From contig JAHRHY010000021.1 in the NCBI GenBank assembly GCA_019671135.1, forward strand, positions 372,001 through 436,000: DNA of 64,000 nucleotides. Direction: 5' to 3'. The stretch comes from Linnemannia hyalina. Taxonomy: Eukaryota; Mortierellomycota; Mortierellomycetes; Mortierellales; Mortierellaceae. How positions within the stretch are numbered: position 1 is the first letter of the stretch; each line of letters starts with the position of its first letter. The notes beneath the pieces were generated by a model, which saw only the letters and a program-made list of their open reading frames with translations, made no database searches and was not told the origin of the DNA. Positions 10,191 through 20,691 of the stretch are shown piece after piece. The translations under genes were made by a program, and so were the position numbers.

Positions 10191-10694
10191 GATGATGACT
10201 TGACAGCCATAGTGAATATGACATAGCCATGTAGAGACTAGTGAGTTACATTGGTAAAAATAAAGGTGTGAATGTACCAAAACATCTTGGGCGATGCTGG
10301 CAATGCTTGTTGCTTTAACATGGATGCTAAGCGGAGATGCACAGAATGTCGGACAGAACATACATGTAACCGACAACAAAGGGACAAATGGTCAAAGGGA
10401 TCATATGCATGCATCTACCATTCCAAAGATACATTTATGCGAGACCCATTCAGCACAACAGAGAAGAACATGTGGCGCAAGCAACAAGCGAGCATGGTTG
10501 TTCTTTATTGTATTCTATCACACTGACTTCTCGTTTGTTGCACTATCGCTTCCTTTACCTCTAGTCCGTTCCATACCACCCGCCCTAGGTCATCTGTCCT
10601 CCACTATCCTTCAACTCGTCTCCCTTCCTTCCGATCTCATCCTCCTTCCTCCTCGACTCTCCCTCAGTAACATCCTCCCGTCGTGTCTTATCCG
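10190..10694. other. Intergenic, 3' side of the F-box/XPA-like gene
   Basis: No convincing gene. TTTATT at ~10504-10509 reads AATAAA on the minus strand and is a plausible polyadenylation signal for the gene ending at 10695. Confidence 0.4.
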
Positions 10695-11399
10695 CTAGAT
10701 CTGCTGCAAAGCCTGAAGAGCCTGGAGTCTTCTGTCGTAAGATCGTCGTCTGTCCAATTCTCTCCTAGGGTTACGCGCTGCGTCGATGCCGTTCCACCCG
10801 CCGTGGATGCGTTTGGCGACATCCTGAACCTCCGCGCGAAAATACAGCTCTGTCGGGATAACCGTGTGATGAGGCTCTGTGGCGACAGCGTCAACTCCTG
10901 CCATCACCAGATCTGACTTGGTGATGGCGTATATAGGGATCAAAGTCATGATCGCGACAAGTCCTCGGTTAACATCCTCTTGTCGCTCAGAGACGGTGTT
11001 GGTCCCGTCGACATAGCTGATGGTCTCGCCGCGGAACCGGAAATTGTGACCCATTTCGTTGGTGCGGCAGCGACAGCAAAGTGATAGAGTTGGTCCACCT
11101 TGGATGGCAGTCGCGAGCGGCATGTCAGAAGGGAGTGGTCGCCCTTTAGTGACGGAAGAACAGCGACCGCAGATATATCCAGACCGGAGGCATACTGCTG
11201 TCATTGCGTGGGCGACGGGCGGGTTGGTGATGTCGTAGCCTCCATTTTGGCACATGGTCGACCAGACGGGAAGCGCACGGACATGCTCGAGCCACGCGCG
11301 GTCAACTGTTGAGGTGTGAGCCAATGCCGCAGGGGGAAGGTGGTCGATGATCATGTGGATGATCTCGGGTGGAAAGATAGGAAGGTGTTGGTCGGCCAT
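10695..11399 (-). CDS. F-box protein fused to an XPA-like domain
   Basis: 234 residues from the ATG at 11399. Residues ~6-45 are an F-box (FPPEIIHMIIDHLPPAALA, then VDRAWLEHV..LPVW). The rest follows the order of the neighbouring XPA-like family: a first CxxC (CGRC), a second cysteine cluster (LCCRCR), YAITKSDLVMAG matching the ITKTEA..Y block, and LYFRAEVQDVAKRIHGGWNGIDAAR matching KMYEE.DVL..AR..YGGDVGI.NAR. I infer an SCF adaptor whose substrate-binding half is the XPA-like domain. The frame is open for another 100 codons upstream through 18-bp repeats. The shared promoter structure argues for the 11399 start. Confidence 0.65.
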   Translation of the reverse strand: MADQHLPIFPPEIIHMIIDHLPPAALAHTSTVDRAWLEHVRALPVWSTMCQNGGYDITNPPVAHAMTAVCLRSGYICGRCSSVTKGRPLPSDMPLATAIQGGPTLSLCCRCRTNEMGHNFRFRGETISYVDGTNTVSERQEDVNRGLVAIMTLIPIYAITKSDLVMAGVDAVATEPHHTVIPTELYFRAEVQDVAKRIHGGWNGIDAARNPRRELDRRRSYDRRLQALQALQQI

Positions 11400-11416
11400 G
11401 GGTGTTTGTTGTAGAA

Positions 11417-11560
11417 GAGATTCTTGTTGTAGTAGAGATATTTGTTGTAAAGGAGATATTTGTTGTAAAGGAGATATTTGTTGTAAAGGAGATATTTGTT
11501 GTAAAGGAGATATTTGTTGTAAAGGAGATATTTGTTGTAGAGGAGATTCTTGTTGTAGAA
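11417..11560 (-). repeat. 18-bp tandem repeat, 8 units, upstream of the F-box/XPA-like gene
   Basis: Eight 18-base units (plus strand GAGATATTTGTTGTAAAG and variants) lie directly 5' of the predicted start codon. The period keeps frame and would encode SPLQQI hexapeptides if translation began at the upstream ATG (11699). I treat it as leader sequence. Confidence 0.85.
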
Positions 11561-11574
11561 GTGAGGTTGTATGA

Positions 11575-12050
11575 GCAGGATGTGTTGAAAAGAAAAGACG
11601 AACCCCGTCGTTAAATGTCAATCCACCTGGAGCCAACAGAAAGAAAATCTTGTTGGTCGGTGATGGTGATAAATGACTAGATGTATCAAAAGAAACCATG
11701 AGGACATGTTGATCTCGCAGGGTTGCTTCAACTTTCTCGAGCTAAGCCCTACTGATGCGTCTCTCAGACATGGTGTCATTGCTTGCCAGTTCTTTTTTCG
11801 AAAAACGAAGCTTATTAAATTGGTTGAGCATGCACAAGGGAGCCGCGGGCAACAGGGAGTATTCGCTTTGATTGTAAAGTTTTATTTGTAGTCGTTGATC
11901 GTTGTTTGTTGAAGAAAAGAAACGAAAAGGAACAAAAAGAAATGAGAAGGAAGACTAGAGGTCAGTTTAACAGCCTCTTGCTTTATTTGCACCAGACAGT
12001 ACTATCCATCAGTCACATCTTCGGAACTTAGCCCATTCATGCCCACACCA
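11575..12050 (-). promoter_or_regulatory. Shared upstream/promoter module, copy 1 (F-box/XPA-like gene)
   Basis: Read on the minus strand this matches 20900-21480 (upstream of the XPA-like gene at 21620) and in part 22360-22750. Shared landmarks are the GGCTAAGTTCCGAAGATGTGACTGATGG-type block, AAGCTT..TTTTCGAAAAA, CTGAGAGACGCATCAG, TTTCTTTTGATACATC and the GGGGTTCGTCTTTTC leader. The arms are inverted relative to one another. Confidence 0.7.
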
Positions 12051-13037
12051 TTATGTTTTCCTATAATTATGCATCCCACTGAGAAGAACAATGGCAGGTG
12101 GATGAAGACGAACAAAAAATAAACGACAAGGGCATGAAAAGGATATGTAAAGAAAGCGAGGTTGCGGCTTAGGGCAGATGATGAGTCCATCGCCACCACC
12201 AAGTGGATCGAGATCCAGTAAGAGGAAAGAATGGAAACGGGATAGAAATTGGGCAAAGCAACCAAGTAATACATGATACACAACCTCAATGCCATTCCTC
12301 AATACCATTGAAAGTAAACGTACTGCAAAAGGATAATGGAGTTGTAAAACAAGGAATGATTATGGGATGTGTATTGTGATTATGCTGTTCCTCGAAGAAC
12401 TGTGTTTGCTCTCAATTCTGGAGTCAGCGCTCATTGTAGATTATTATTTCTACCTCTTGCTCCTCTTAGCCATGTGGTCGTTGTCGACAGTTTTTTTTCA
12501 CCTAAATTTCCTTCTTTTCCAGCAACACAGGCGTTAAAGAGGAGAGGAAGAGAGGGACAGAGGAGAGTAATGGTGTTTTTTGCTGTCGACTTTTTTAGCC
12601 TTTGATAGTTTTGCCTTTTGACGTGTTCGCTGTGCTCTCTCTTCAAAAAAATCAACACTCCTTTGCTTCAACGTCAATTGAAGTCTTTGCTTATGATCAA
12701 GGAGAATCACAAGAATGGTATAGACTGGCTGCTTTGTGGAAACAAAGAATGCCAAATGTCGCTCCTTCAGGCAGTTTCATAAAAAAGTAAAGGATCATGT
12801 TGCGAGGAACGCTACCACAATAAAGGTTTTCCTGCGGAAGCCGTGGCTACCTTCGAAAGTAGCGATGGTGGCGGTTGATTCAACTCTGTCACCTTGAGCC
12901 TAATATTTTCATATATAACCCCTTACTTGCGTTCTGGTTCTTTCCTTTTTCTTCATCTCTTTTCTATAAGACGTTCTAACAACAATACCCACGTAAAATC
13001 ACCCTCGTAACAAATCAACCTACTGAGTCGATAAACC
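12050..13037. other. Intergenic; carries a diverged copy of 7590-7710
   Basis: 12447-12575 resembles 7590-7710 in the same orientation (shared CATGTGGTCGTTGTCGACAG, then GAGGAGAG..AGAGGGA.AGAGGAGAGT). The 3' part (12905-13030) is a TATA-like, pyrimidine-rich promoter (ATATATAACCCC at ~12911) for the XPA-like pseudogene. No other gene was seen. Confidence 0.45.
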
Positions 13038-13648
13038 ATGGCCAATCCCAACCGTCCCCCCCGCCATGCCAAGAATGAAATAACCGTTTTCCTTTTTGTG
13101 GGCTCCAGCACCCACTCCCCGTGCAGATTGGACATGTTGGCCACTCTCAACCTGTTCTTATGTGCCTCCTGTACAGACGCAACCGACTCGAAACCCACCC
13201 AGAGCCTTACCCTCACCAGATGGAAACCTACATGGATACCCTCTTTGGAGCCCAGATCGTGCCCCGAATTACCCTGCTCGAAGCGAATCTGCATTACTTC
13301 ATGAACGAACCCCATCTTCAAGATCTTCCAAACGAAGAGGTTAGTTTTGTCGGGCTGGATAGCCAGAGATATCGCCTCCGGATGTTTAAAGAGAAGGACG
13401 TTCTCGACAGAGCTCGACTGGAGTATAGTGGCGATGTCGGGATCGCGAACGCCCGTAAGGTGTTTGTTCAACCTGGAGAGGAGGCCCATCAGGCCCCTGT
13501 TGGACCTATCCGCGAGAGAAGGAACCTCATTCGTCAGGCGTTCTGGAAGGTTGGCATCTTTGCTGCCTCAGAACTGCTGTTCGTGCATAGATTTGTAGAG
13601 CACAGTGAGGGAAACCTGCACGATATCGTTAATCTCTATGGTCCCTAG
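13038..13648 (+). pseudogene. XPA-like family member A, disabled
   Basis: From the ATG at 13038 the frame is lost in a run of seven C (13056-13062). The correct frame then meets TGA at 13076-13078, exactly where the second cysteine of the first CxxC is expected (reads C-Q-E-stop). The second pair is also broken: C-L-L-Y in place of C..C. Downstream the domain is well preserved: VPRITLLEANLHY, then MFKEKDVLDRARLEYSGDVGIANAR, then RERRNLIRQAF, ending at 13648. AATAAA lies at ~13780. The long intact tail with damage confined to the N-terminus suggests recent inactivation. Translation from an internal start would give a zinc-finger-less protein. Confidence 0.65.
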
Positions 13649-14482
13649 GTTGACTTTCCCCTTTTCCGTTGTCCCCCTCCTTTTTGCCTTGGCACCTTCT
13701 TTTTGTCTCTTTTCCCCTCTCACCCGTTTTTTAGTCACTTCTTTTGCCTCTCCTCATTCAGTTCTTTGTTTTCTCTACAATAAAAATCAGTTTCCATTGA
13801 TACAGAGGTGATGTTTTGTGGCTGTTTTGAGTATGCATGTATAACAGATGCGAAGGAAGGATATCCACTCCGATGCATACCCAAGGAGGCAGGGGATACT
13901 TCCAATGAATTGCTCCTTTTTGTGACAATCCGCCTTGGGGCTGACAAAAAATTGATGGCGTTAGAGCGGCGAAGCGCTCAGACAATAAGCAAACACGAGC
14001 AAGGAGGACCAGGACCGATGTATTCTAGGCCTGCATAATATGAAATGATCGATAAGAGAGCGATGACATTACGGTGGCGAATGTTTTTTTTTTTGCTCAA
14101 AACGAACGCTACAGCTAGAAACCTAGTTGATATGCAGAGACAACGGAACGAAGTGCCAGAATGCCACGAGCTTGTATTTCATTCTCACACATTCCATAGC
14201 TTATCCTTGAACCCCTATCCAGAAACGGACTAATGAAAGTTTTTTTTAGTGTACCTTGGCCTTTGCCATTAGCCATTGATATAAGAAACAGACAAAACGC
14301 CTTACTTGCAAAAAAAGAGGCTTGATTGTCTTCAAAATGGCGATACACCTCAGCTTAAATACTGCTTGCATTAGTGCCCGCTCTCACTCTCTTTTTCTCT
14401 CTCCTTTTTCTTCTATTTCTTCAGCTTCCTTCATTCCTCCTACCTTCACCCAACAGCACTTGCGCAAGAAAGCCTTCTCAGA

Positions 14483-15136
14483 ATGCCCCCCAAACAACCA
14501 CTCGATTCTACAAACCATAAGTCGAACAAGCGAGATACGAAAACGAACACCTGCAAGTTCTGCAAGGGACGTTCTCCTGCTGAAGGACTCGATCGAGTCC
14601 TCCCAGTACTGTCTCGACGTTTTGGCGTCGTGGGGACGACGGTTATTCTCTGCCTCGATTGCAGACGCAAAGAGTTTGCCATCAAAAGCGAGCCCTATCC
14701 TCCAACAGTCGAGTCGTATATGGACACCGCCTACGGAGGCAGGATCGTGCCTCGGATCAACGAGAACGAGGCGAGATTGCATTATTGCTTGAAAGACGAC
14801 CAGTTTCGAAACTTGCATCACATCATCGTACGTCCTGTCAGAACATCCCGTGACCCCTACGAAGTCATGTTGTACGACGAAAAAGCCATTCTCAAACAAG
14901 CTCGGTGGGTACACGGCGGTGACGTCGGAATCGCGAATGCCCGTCAGTTCTTTGCTGGCCAAGGAGAGCTTGTCGAGCTGCCCCCTGTTGGACCTGTCCT
15001 GGAGAGACGGAACAAGATCCGACAGGCGTTCTTGATGAGAAAGGTCTATGCGTCCTCAAGGTTACCTCAAATCAGGGACTATGTCAAAACTGGACGGGGA
15101 AACTTCGAGGAGATAGTCGACACCTTGGCTGTCTAG
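14483..15136 (+). CDS. XPA-like zinc-finger protein, family member B
   Basis: Intact 217-residue intronless protein from ATG 14483. It has CKFC (residues ~24-27) and CLDC (~58-61) as a likely four-cysteine zinc site, then IVPRINENEARLHYCL, corresponding to ITKTEAK..Y.L of XPA/Rad14. MLYDEKAILKQARWVHGGDVGIANAR follows, in the position of the XPA MKLY..L.I...L.VWG segment. The C-terminus has the family signature PPVGPVLERRNKIRQAFL. XPA binds damaged DNA in nucleotide excision repair. This family is shorter and has wider cysteine spacing (~30 residues), so DNA repair function is not implied. AATAAA is at ~15357. Confidence 0.65.
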   Translation: MPPKQPLDSTNHKSNKRDTKTNTCKFCKGRSPAEGLDRVLPVLSRRFGVVGTTVILCLDCRRKEFAIKSEPYPPTVESYMDTAYGGRIVPRINENEARLHYCLKDDQFRNLHHIIVRPVRTSRDPYEVMLYDEKAILKQARWVHGGDVGIANARQFFAGQGELVELPPVGPVLERRNKIRQAFLMRKVYASSRLPQIRDYVKTGRGNFEEIVDTLAV

Positions 15137-15699
15137 TTCACCATCTTTTACTTGCATCCATTCATTTCCTTCTCTTTTTTTCGTCATTTTGTTCGCACAA
15201 TCTTTCTCACACCGCCAGTTTTTCTCCCGCTCCACTGCCCTCTCATTTTTTTCATCCATTTTTCCTTGGCGGCGACGCATTTCTTTGTCTTCCTACGTTC
15301 CCTGTATTGCCTTGCCATTCCTGTCTACCTTTGGTTAGTAGGACTCTCTATCTGCAATAAATATTCGTTTAAATTTGAATCTGACTGATCGCAGCTTGTC
15401 TGAAGAAAGAAAATGTACTTTGCAAACACCATCGCCCTTTCCCCCGATTGATTGACGAAAGACGATTACTGAGCGAAGCTTTGTCCATAAACCTTATTTC
15501 AGAAAACACCAAAGTTCATGAGGGCTTGATTACCTTCCTTGAGCTTGAGGTACATAATATTTTGAGCAACCTTCATGTCTGCTCTCTCTTTCTCTCTTTG
15601 TCTCTCTCTCTGTTCATCCTCAGCACCACGCGACCCTCTCTCTCTCTCTTATTCACATACAACAATTGACACAGTCAGTAACCCCTTCAATTATATACC

Positions 15700-16428
15700 A
15701 TGTCAAACAACAACAACAACAACAACCTCATGCAATGTCAAGACCGCAATAAACACCATCCTTTTTAGGCATTGATGGGACTCCTTCCGGTCCAATTTAG
15801 AGATGCAAGCGGCTTTCATAAAGCTCACCTCTGCCTCAAGTGCAGATGCAAGGCATTCAAGTTCATGCAGGAGCCCTATCTTCATCAAGTCGCTGCCTAC
15901 TCGGACCCCATCTTTGGAGCCATGATCGTGCCACGGATCTCTGGGAGCGAGGCGAACCTACAGTACGGCCTGGACGACTCCTTTCTCGAACTCTTGCCTC
16001 ACATCACTGCACGTTTTGTTCCCTCAGCTGGCGAGGTTTATATGATCAAAATGTACGAGGAAAAAGAGATTCTCGACAGGGCTCGTTTGAAATATGGAGG
16101 CGATGTCGGTATCGCCTATGCCCCTGGATGGTTTGCTGCACAAGGAGAGCAAGTCGAACTGTCCTCTGCAGGAGTTTTCCGAGAAAGAAGGGAGAGGATC
16201 CGAGAAGTGTTTCTGGCGAAAGGCCACTTTGCGGCGCCCGAGTTACCGTTCGTCAGACTTTATGTTCAAGCTGACCAGGGCGATCTAGAAGTGATCGTCC
16301 GGACCTATGATATTGGCTGGTTTCACCATTTCACCATTAGCCTTTTTGTCCACGTAAGCTACCTTTCTGATTCGCCACGGAACTTTTCTCCCCCTGATCC
16401 TCACTGTTTTTTTCATGCTTTCTCTTAG
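15700..16428 (+). pseudogene. XPA-like family member C, disabled
   Basis: The ATG at 15700 opens with seven Asn codons, then C-Q-D-R, where Arg replaces the second cysteine of the first CxxC. A TAG follows at 15766-15768. Beyond it the same frame continues with an intact CLKC, VPRISGSEANLQYGL, MYEEKEILDRARLKYGGDVGIAYA and RERRERIREVFL. The usual stop after YDI is lost (TGG), so the frame runs ~36 codons further to 16428. The start loss and end extension both point to a pseudogene. A downstream start would yield a protein lacking the first cysteine pair. Confidence 0.62.
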
Positions 16429-16959
16429 CTTTTGATAGTTGTGCTTTTGGACATGTTCATTTCCCCAAATGAACGATCTCTTTTTTGTTCCATCATCAAA
16501 CACAATAAACTCTTCATTTCAATATGATATTGATTGGGTCTTGGCTTGTGATCACAGAAATACACAAGTTGTGCACAGAATAAAAAAAGTGAGAGCGAGT
16601 GCGCCATTTTTTTTTGCTAGGGTTCGTGTTTGTGAAGTCTTCATGAAATCAAAGTAAGTATGTCTTGCTTCGCTCCTTCAGGTACCTTCACCGACAATGA
16701 AAGGAACTAACATGTGTCAAGAAAAAACGCGTTTATATTTCTTGAAGAATGAAAGAGTGCTAAAAAAATCCTTCTGCAGGAGCTGTGGTTGCTTACGAAA
16801 GGGACGATGAGGCGATGATTCGACCTTTTACCTGCGACCACACCTATTTGTTCTTAAATACCAATTTGAGTTTTTTCTTTTCTTCTTCGTTCACTTGCTC
16901 TTTCTCCCCAGACAACAACACCCACGTCCTTTCACACGACCAACCCTCCGCAACACATC

Positions 16960-17586
16960 ATGTCGAATCGCAGCAACCCTCGACCAACATGTCAGGACTG
17001 CGGAGAACGTTTTCCTAACAGGGGGTTCAATCAACCCCTTCTGGTGAACATTACACAGAGAGGTGTCTTAGAAACTCACTATCTCTGTCTGGAGTGCAGA
17101 CGTAAGGCATACAACACCTCCCAGGAACCACTCCCTTCAGGAGTCGACGCGTACGCTGACCATATCCATGGACACACGATCGTGCCTAGGATCACCAAGA
17201 CGGAAGCGAGACGACAGTATTGCTTGACTGACTGCCATTTCAGAGATATGCGGCATGTCATCACCGCACACTCTGTCAGGACTGCAGATTACGTTTACGA
17301 CGTTAAGCTGTACGAGGAAAGAGACATCATCAAGGTGGCCCGCCAGGTGTGGGGTGGCGATGTTGGGATTACCAATGCTCGAGAGTGCTATTCTTGGCAG
17401 CATGGGGGTGTCACTTATACGCCCACGCCGCCAGTAGGAATTGAACGAATGAGAAGGGACAGGATTCGTCAGGCCTTCTTGGATTGGGGATTCTTTTTTG
17501 CGGCGCCGACACTGCCATGTGTGTCGAACTATGTCAATTATGGTCAAGGACACTTAGGCAGGATCGTCGCGATCTATGGAAACTAG
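16960..17586 (+). CDS. XPA-like zinc-finger protein, family member D
   Basis: Intact 208-residue intronless protein. CQDC (~11-14) and CLEC (~44-47) are the paired cysteines. IVPRITKTEARRQYCLTDCHF is the clearest XPA-like block in the window, almost the XPA ITKTEAK..Y.LKDCDL pattern. KLYEERDIIKVARQVWGGDVGITNAR follows, with WG as in XPA. The C-terminus is RMRRDRIRQAFL and ends near YVNYGQGHLGRIVAIYGN. AATAAA is at ~17709. It lies 0.5 kb downstream of disabled copy C and in the same orientation. Confidence 0.68.
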   Translation: MSNRSNPRPTCQDCGERFPNRGFNQPLLVNITQRGVLETHYLCLECRRKAYNTSQEPLPSGVDAYADHIHGHTIVPRITKTEARRQYCLTDCHFRDMRHVITAHSVRTADYVYDVKLYEERDIIKVARQVWGGDVGITNARECYSWQHGGVTYTPTPPVGIERMRRDRIRQAFLDWGFFFAAPTLPCVSNYVNYGQGHLGRIVAIYGN

Positions 17587-17589
17587 GTT

Positions 17590-18372
17590 ACTACTGCCGG
17601 GGGGGTCTTTTTCGTCCATGCCCTTCTCATTGCCTCCTTTTAACATCCGTTTCCCCTCTGCACATCTTTTGTCTACTGCCCTGTAGTTGTCTGTCTTTTG
17701 ATTTTAAGTAATAAAGATCATTTCCCTTTGGATTCAGAAATGTTGTGATAACTTCCTCGATGAAGAGAACAAGGCAGCTGTCCAGGTAAAATGACGTGAG
17801 AGATGAACAAAGACCATTTCGATCATGCTCTTGGGTACCACGATGGGGTTTTTTACACGTCGCCCATTAGAGGCTGAAAATCTTTGCTGACGGTGGGGAA
17901 GAAGTGGACAGTAAAGATAAAAAAAAGGGGTACGATGGCTGAGCGAAGTCGATCAAACTATAGCAACTGTACAGTCAATAAAAAGAAGAGCGACTTATTG
18001 TGATACTATTTTTTTGTTAGTGCTTGCTCATGAGTGCTTCAGACAACACTCATCGCGACAAACACACAACACTGCTGATGCCAAAACACCATCAGATCAG
18101 GTTCAATAACAAGACAACGCGTTCAAAACCAACACGAACGTAAATAGATCGCCATTGGCTGGCATCTCCAAGGGCAGCCTTAAAAATAAAGTGCCTCCCA
18201 ATGTTGCGAATAAGGCTTTGCTCTTGTATTGCTGAATGTGGAGGAACATTAATCATCTACGCTCCTTCAAAAATCTCCTTCATATGTCGTACACTTCCTT
18301 TCCTTCTCTCTATTTTTTCTTTGTTTTATCACAACCTTCACACTCCACAACCAACACGAATCAACAACCACT
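17590..18372. other. Intergenic between family members D and E
   Basis: Contains the 3' end of member D (AATAAAG near 17710) and a pyrimidine-rich leader just before 18373. No other feature was recognised. Confidence 0.4.
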
Positions 18373-18978
18373 ATGCCCACCAATTCCACGCGGTGCCAGG
18401 ACTGCAAACGCCACTTTCCTACAAAAGGGCTTGAACGCCTCCTTCCAGTGCGACTCAGATGGACAGGCGAGTTGGGGATACTTGATCTCTGCGTCACGTG
18501 TAGACGCAAGGCCTACAACACTTACAAGGAACCCTACCCGCCAGGCGTGGACGTATACATAGACCCAAAGACCAACGTCAGCATCTTACCTCGTATTACT
18601 CTAACTGAGGCGACAGCCCAGTACTGCTTGCTTGACGGACACCTCGAATCGTTGCCGTACATTCAGGTGCATGCTCTCGAGGCGGTTAATGGCGTGTACA
18701 AAATCAAGATGTATGAAGAGAGACTCGTTCTCGAAAAGGCGCGCTGTCTGTATGGAGGCGACATAGGGATTGATAACGCCCGTGACGCCTTTTCTTGGCA
18801 GAAAGGAGGGAGTATTGACTTGCCACCCGCAGGAGCTGTTCGAGAGAGAAGGGACAGGATTCGCGAGAAGTTCCTTCAGAGAGAGCTTTTCGCGCCATCA
18901 AAGTTGCCAACCATTCAGTGTTACATTGAATATGGCCGTGGAGACTTGCGGGAGGTTGTCAACGCCCTTGCTATCTAG
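18373..18978 (+). CDS. XPA-like zinc-finger protein, family member E
   Basis: Intact 201-residue intronless protein from ATG 18373. CQDC (~8-11) and CVTC (~41-44) form the putative zinc site. ILPRITLTEATAQYCLLDGHLESLPYIQ matches the ITKTEA..Y.L..DLE block. KMYEERLVLEKARCLYGGDIGIDNAR and RERRDRIREKFL complete the family pattern. AATAAA lies at ~19190. Same orientation as A-D. Confidence 0.66.
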   Translation: MPTNSTRCQDCKRHFPTKGLERLLPVRLRWTGELGILDLCVTCRRKAYNTYKEPYPPGVDVYIDPKTNVSILPRITLTEATAQYCLLDGHLESLPYIQVHALEAVNGVYKIKMYEERLVLEKARCLYGGDIGIDNARDAFSWQKGGSIDLPPAGAVRERRDRIREKFLQRELFAPSKLPTIQCYIEYGRGDLREVVNALAI

Positions 18979-19376
18979 GCGATATTCTTCTCTTTTGCGC
19001 TCATTTCCCTCCTTTTCTTCACTTTCTTTGTTTTGTACAGCCTTTCCTTCAACCCCACTTTTTGTTCTACTTCTCCGCCACCTTCTTTTCGATCTTTCAT
19101 TTCTTGTTCTCTTTATGGCGATTTTTCCTTTTGATTTCTTTTATTCTTTGTAATACCCGCCTTTTTTCTCTCTCCCTGCTTTTCTTTGACAATAAACCTC
19201 GTTTTTTCTTTCATCCACCCTTGTAATGAATTGTGTTGTCTAGCATTGATGAAAGAAAAAACGACCACCCGCCGAATGAAAAAGGAACAGTCGATCCCGA
19301 CCCGTGCCCCTAGTAATTGAAAATAATTTTGGTGGCGTCAGACAAGCAAGGATCTGAAAGAAGACTGGGCGGCCTG

Positions 19377-19499
19377 TACAGATGGATTACAAAAGTTTTG
19401 CAACAAAAAATATGAATTTTTTTTGAGGGAAAGGTTGAAAGTGAAAAGAAGCCCTATTTGTTTTTGTTTTTGTTACAAAACTTTTGTAACCCATCTGTA
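19377..19499. mobile_element. Tc1/mariner-type MITE
   Basis: Terminal inverted repeats of ~34 bases: left CAGATGGATTACAAAAGTTT..., right ...AAACTTTTGTAACCCATCTG. They are flanked on both sides by TA (19377-19378 and 19498-19499), the expected target duplication of Tc1/mariner elements. The interior is ~50 bases with no coding capacity, so it is a non-autonomous miniature element. Confidence 0.75.
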
Positions 19500-20629
19500 C
19501 AATGATGAGAGGTGGTGAATAATAAGGTGTTTCTTTTGGCCTTGACTGGCGGAAGATGACCGCAATGAAAGATCCCCCCTACCAGTCATAATATGGAAAT
19601 AAGCGATTTTGGCGATGGATCGAATACTCTTTGGCAATTCCTCTTTCTTTCTTATATGCCCTTGCTATCGCCTTTCGCCTTTCTCCCTCATCCCGTCACC
19701 GGTAAAGAGACATAAAAATGAGGATAGGTTGGGATGTCCTTCTTACCACCAGTCGCTGATCATTGGTCCGTTTGGAAGAAGGAAATGCACACTCAGACCA
19801 TGCATCACAAGCAAGCAAACAAAGAAAAGAAAGAGGGGATCCTGCGGACCTAAAACCACAATTTAGCCTGTGTGCGTGTACAAGGGGAACTAGGGTTCGA
19901 GACTTTTCTCTGTTCCCCACATGATGTATTGTACTCATGTTGACAAAAAAAAGGCGGGAACACCATTTACTACAGGCACATTGCCACCTCCACAACTGCA
20001 GACATCCGAGCATGCTCTAACATTCTTTTTTTTCCTATCGAAGACGCTTCTCGATTGCAATGGGTTGGATGTTCCTTGCAATTGCTAAAGTCCGCAACAT
20101 GACTTCAATGGTTTGACAAACAAAGAAAGGGAGTCCTCGACGCCTCTATCTTATTTTTCACAATATAGCGAGGGTACTATGATATCATATTGTAAGGGAG
20201 TTAGAAGTGGATATAAACTGATCATGTGAAATGTCAAATGAGAAAGTGAAAACCAGTTCTTTTGGTGACGAACGCGTACGTTCTTGCTCGTTCTGATTCG
20301 TAAGGTCTCTATGCTCGTGTTTGGTAATCAAGCAACTTCTTTGTTGATTCAGCTCCATGTGCAATTACGAAATAAATCAGTCAATCACATCGCCTCTGTG
20401 AACTGCTGAACTATCAACGGTACAAAAAAGGAAAACGTCATGCAAACTTAAAGGGCAGTCCTATGATCATTGTGTTTATTCGCCTCTGCCATTGTCTATC
20501 AACTTTCCATGTATGAATTTATATGTGTGTGGGTATGTTGGCTGTTGTTGCAAGAACTTTGTAGGAAAAAACGTGCTTGGATTAGTCAGCAGAAGTCTCT
20601 CTCTCAGACAATTGAGCGGCAATAGAAGG

Positions 20630-20691
20630 GAAGCTCTGACCCCAGCCGCTTCGTCAGCAAAAATTGCAGACGAGGCTGGGTTCAGAGCTTC
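20630..20691. repeat. Long imperfect hairpin
   Basis: GAAGCTCTGACCCCAGCC..CGTC (from 20630) is complemented by GACGAGGCTGGGTTCAGAGCTTC (to 20691), with a ~13-base loop. It may be a small structured RNA, a foldback element or a terminator-like structure. Confidence 0.6.
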
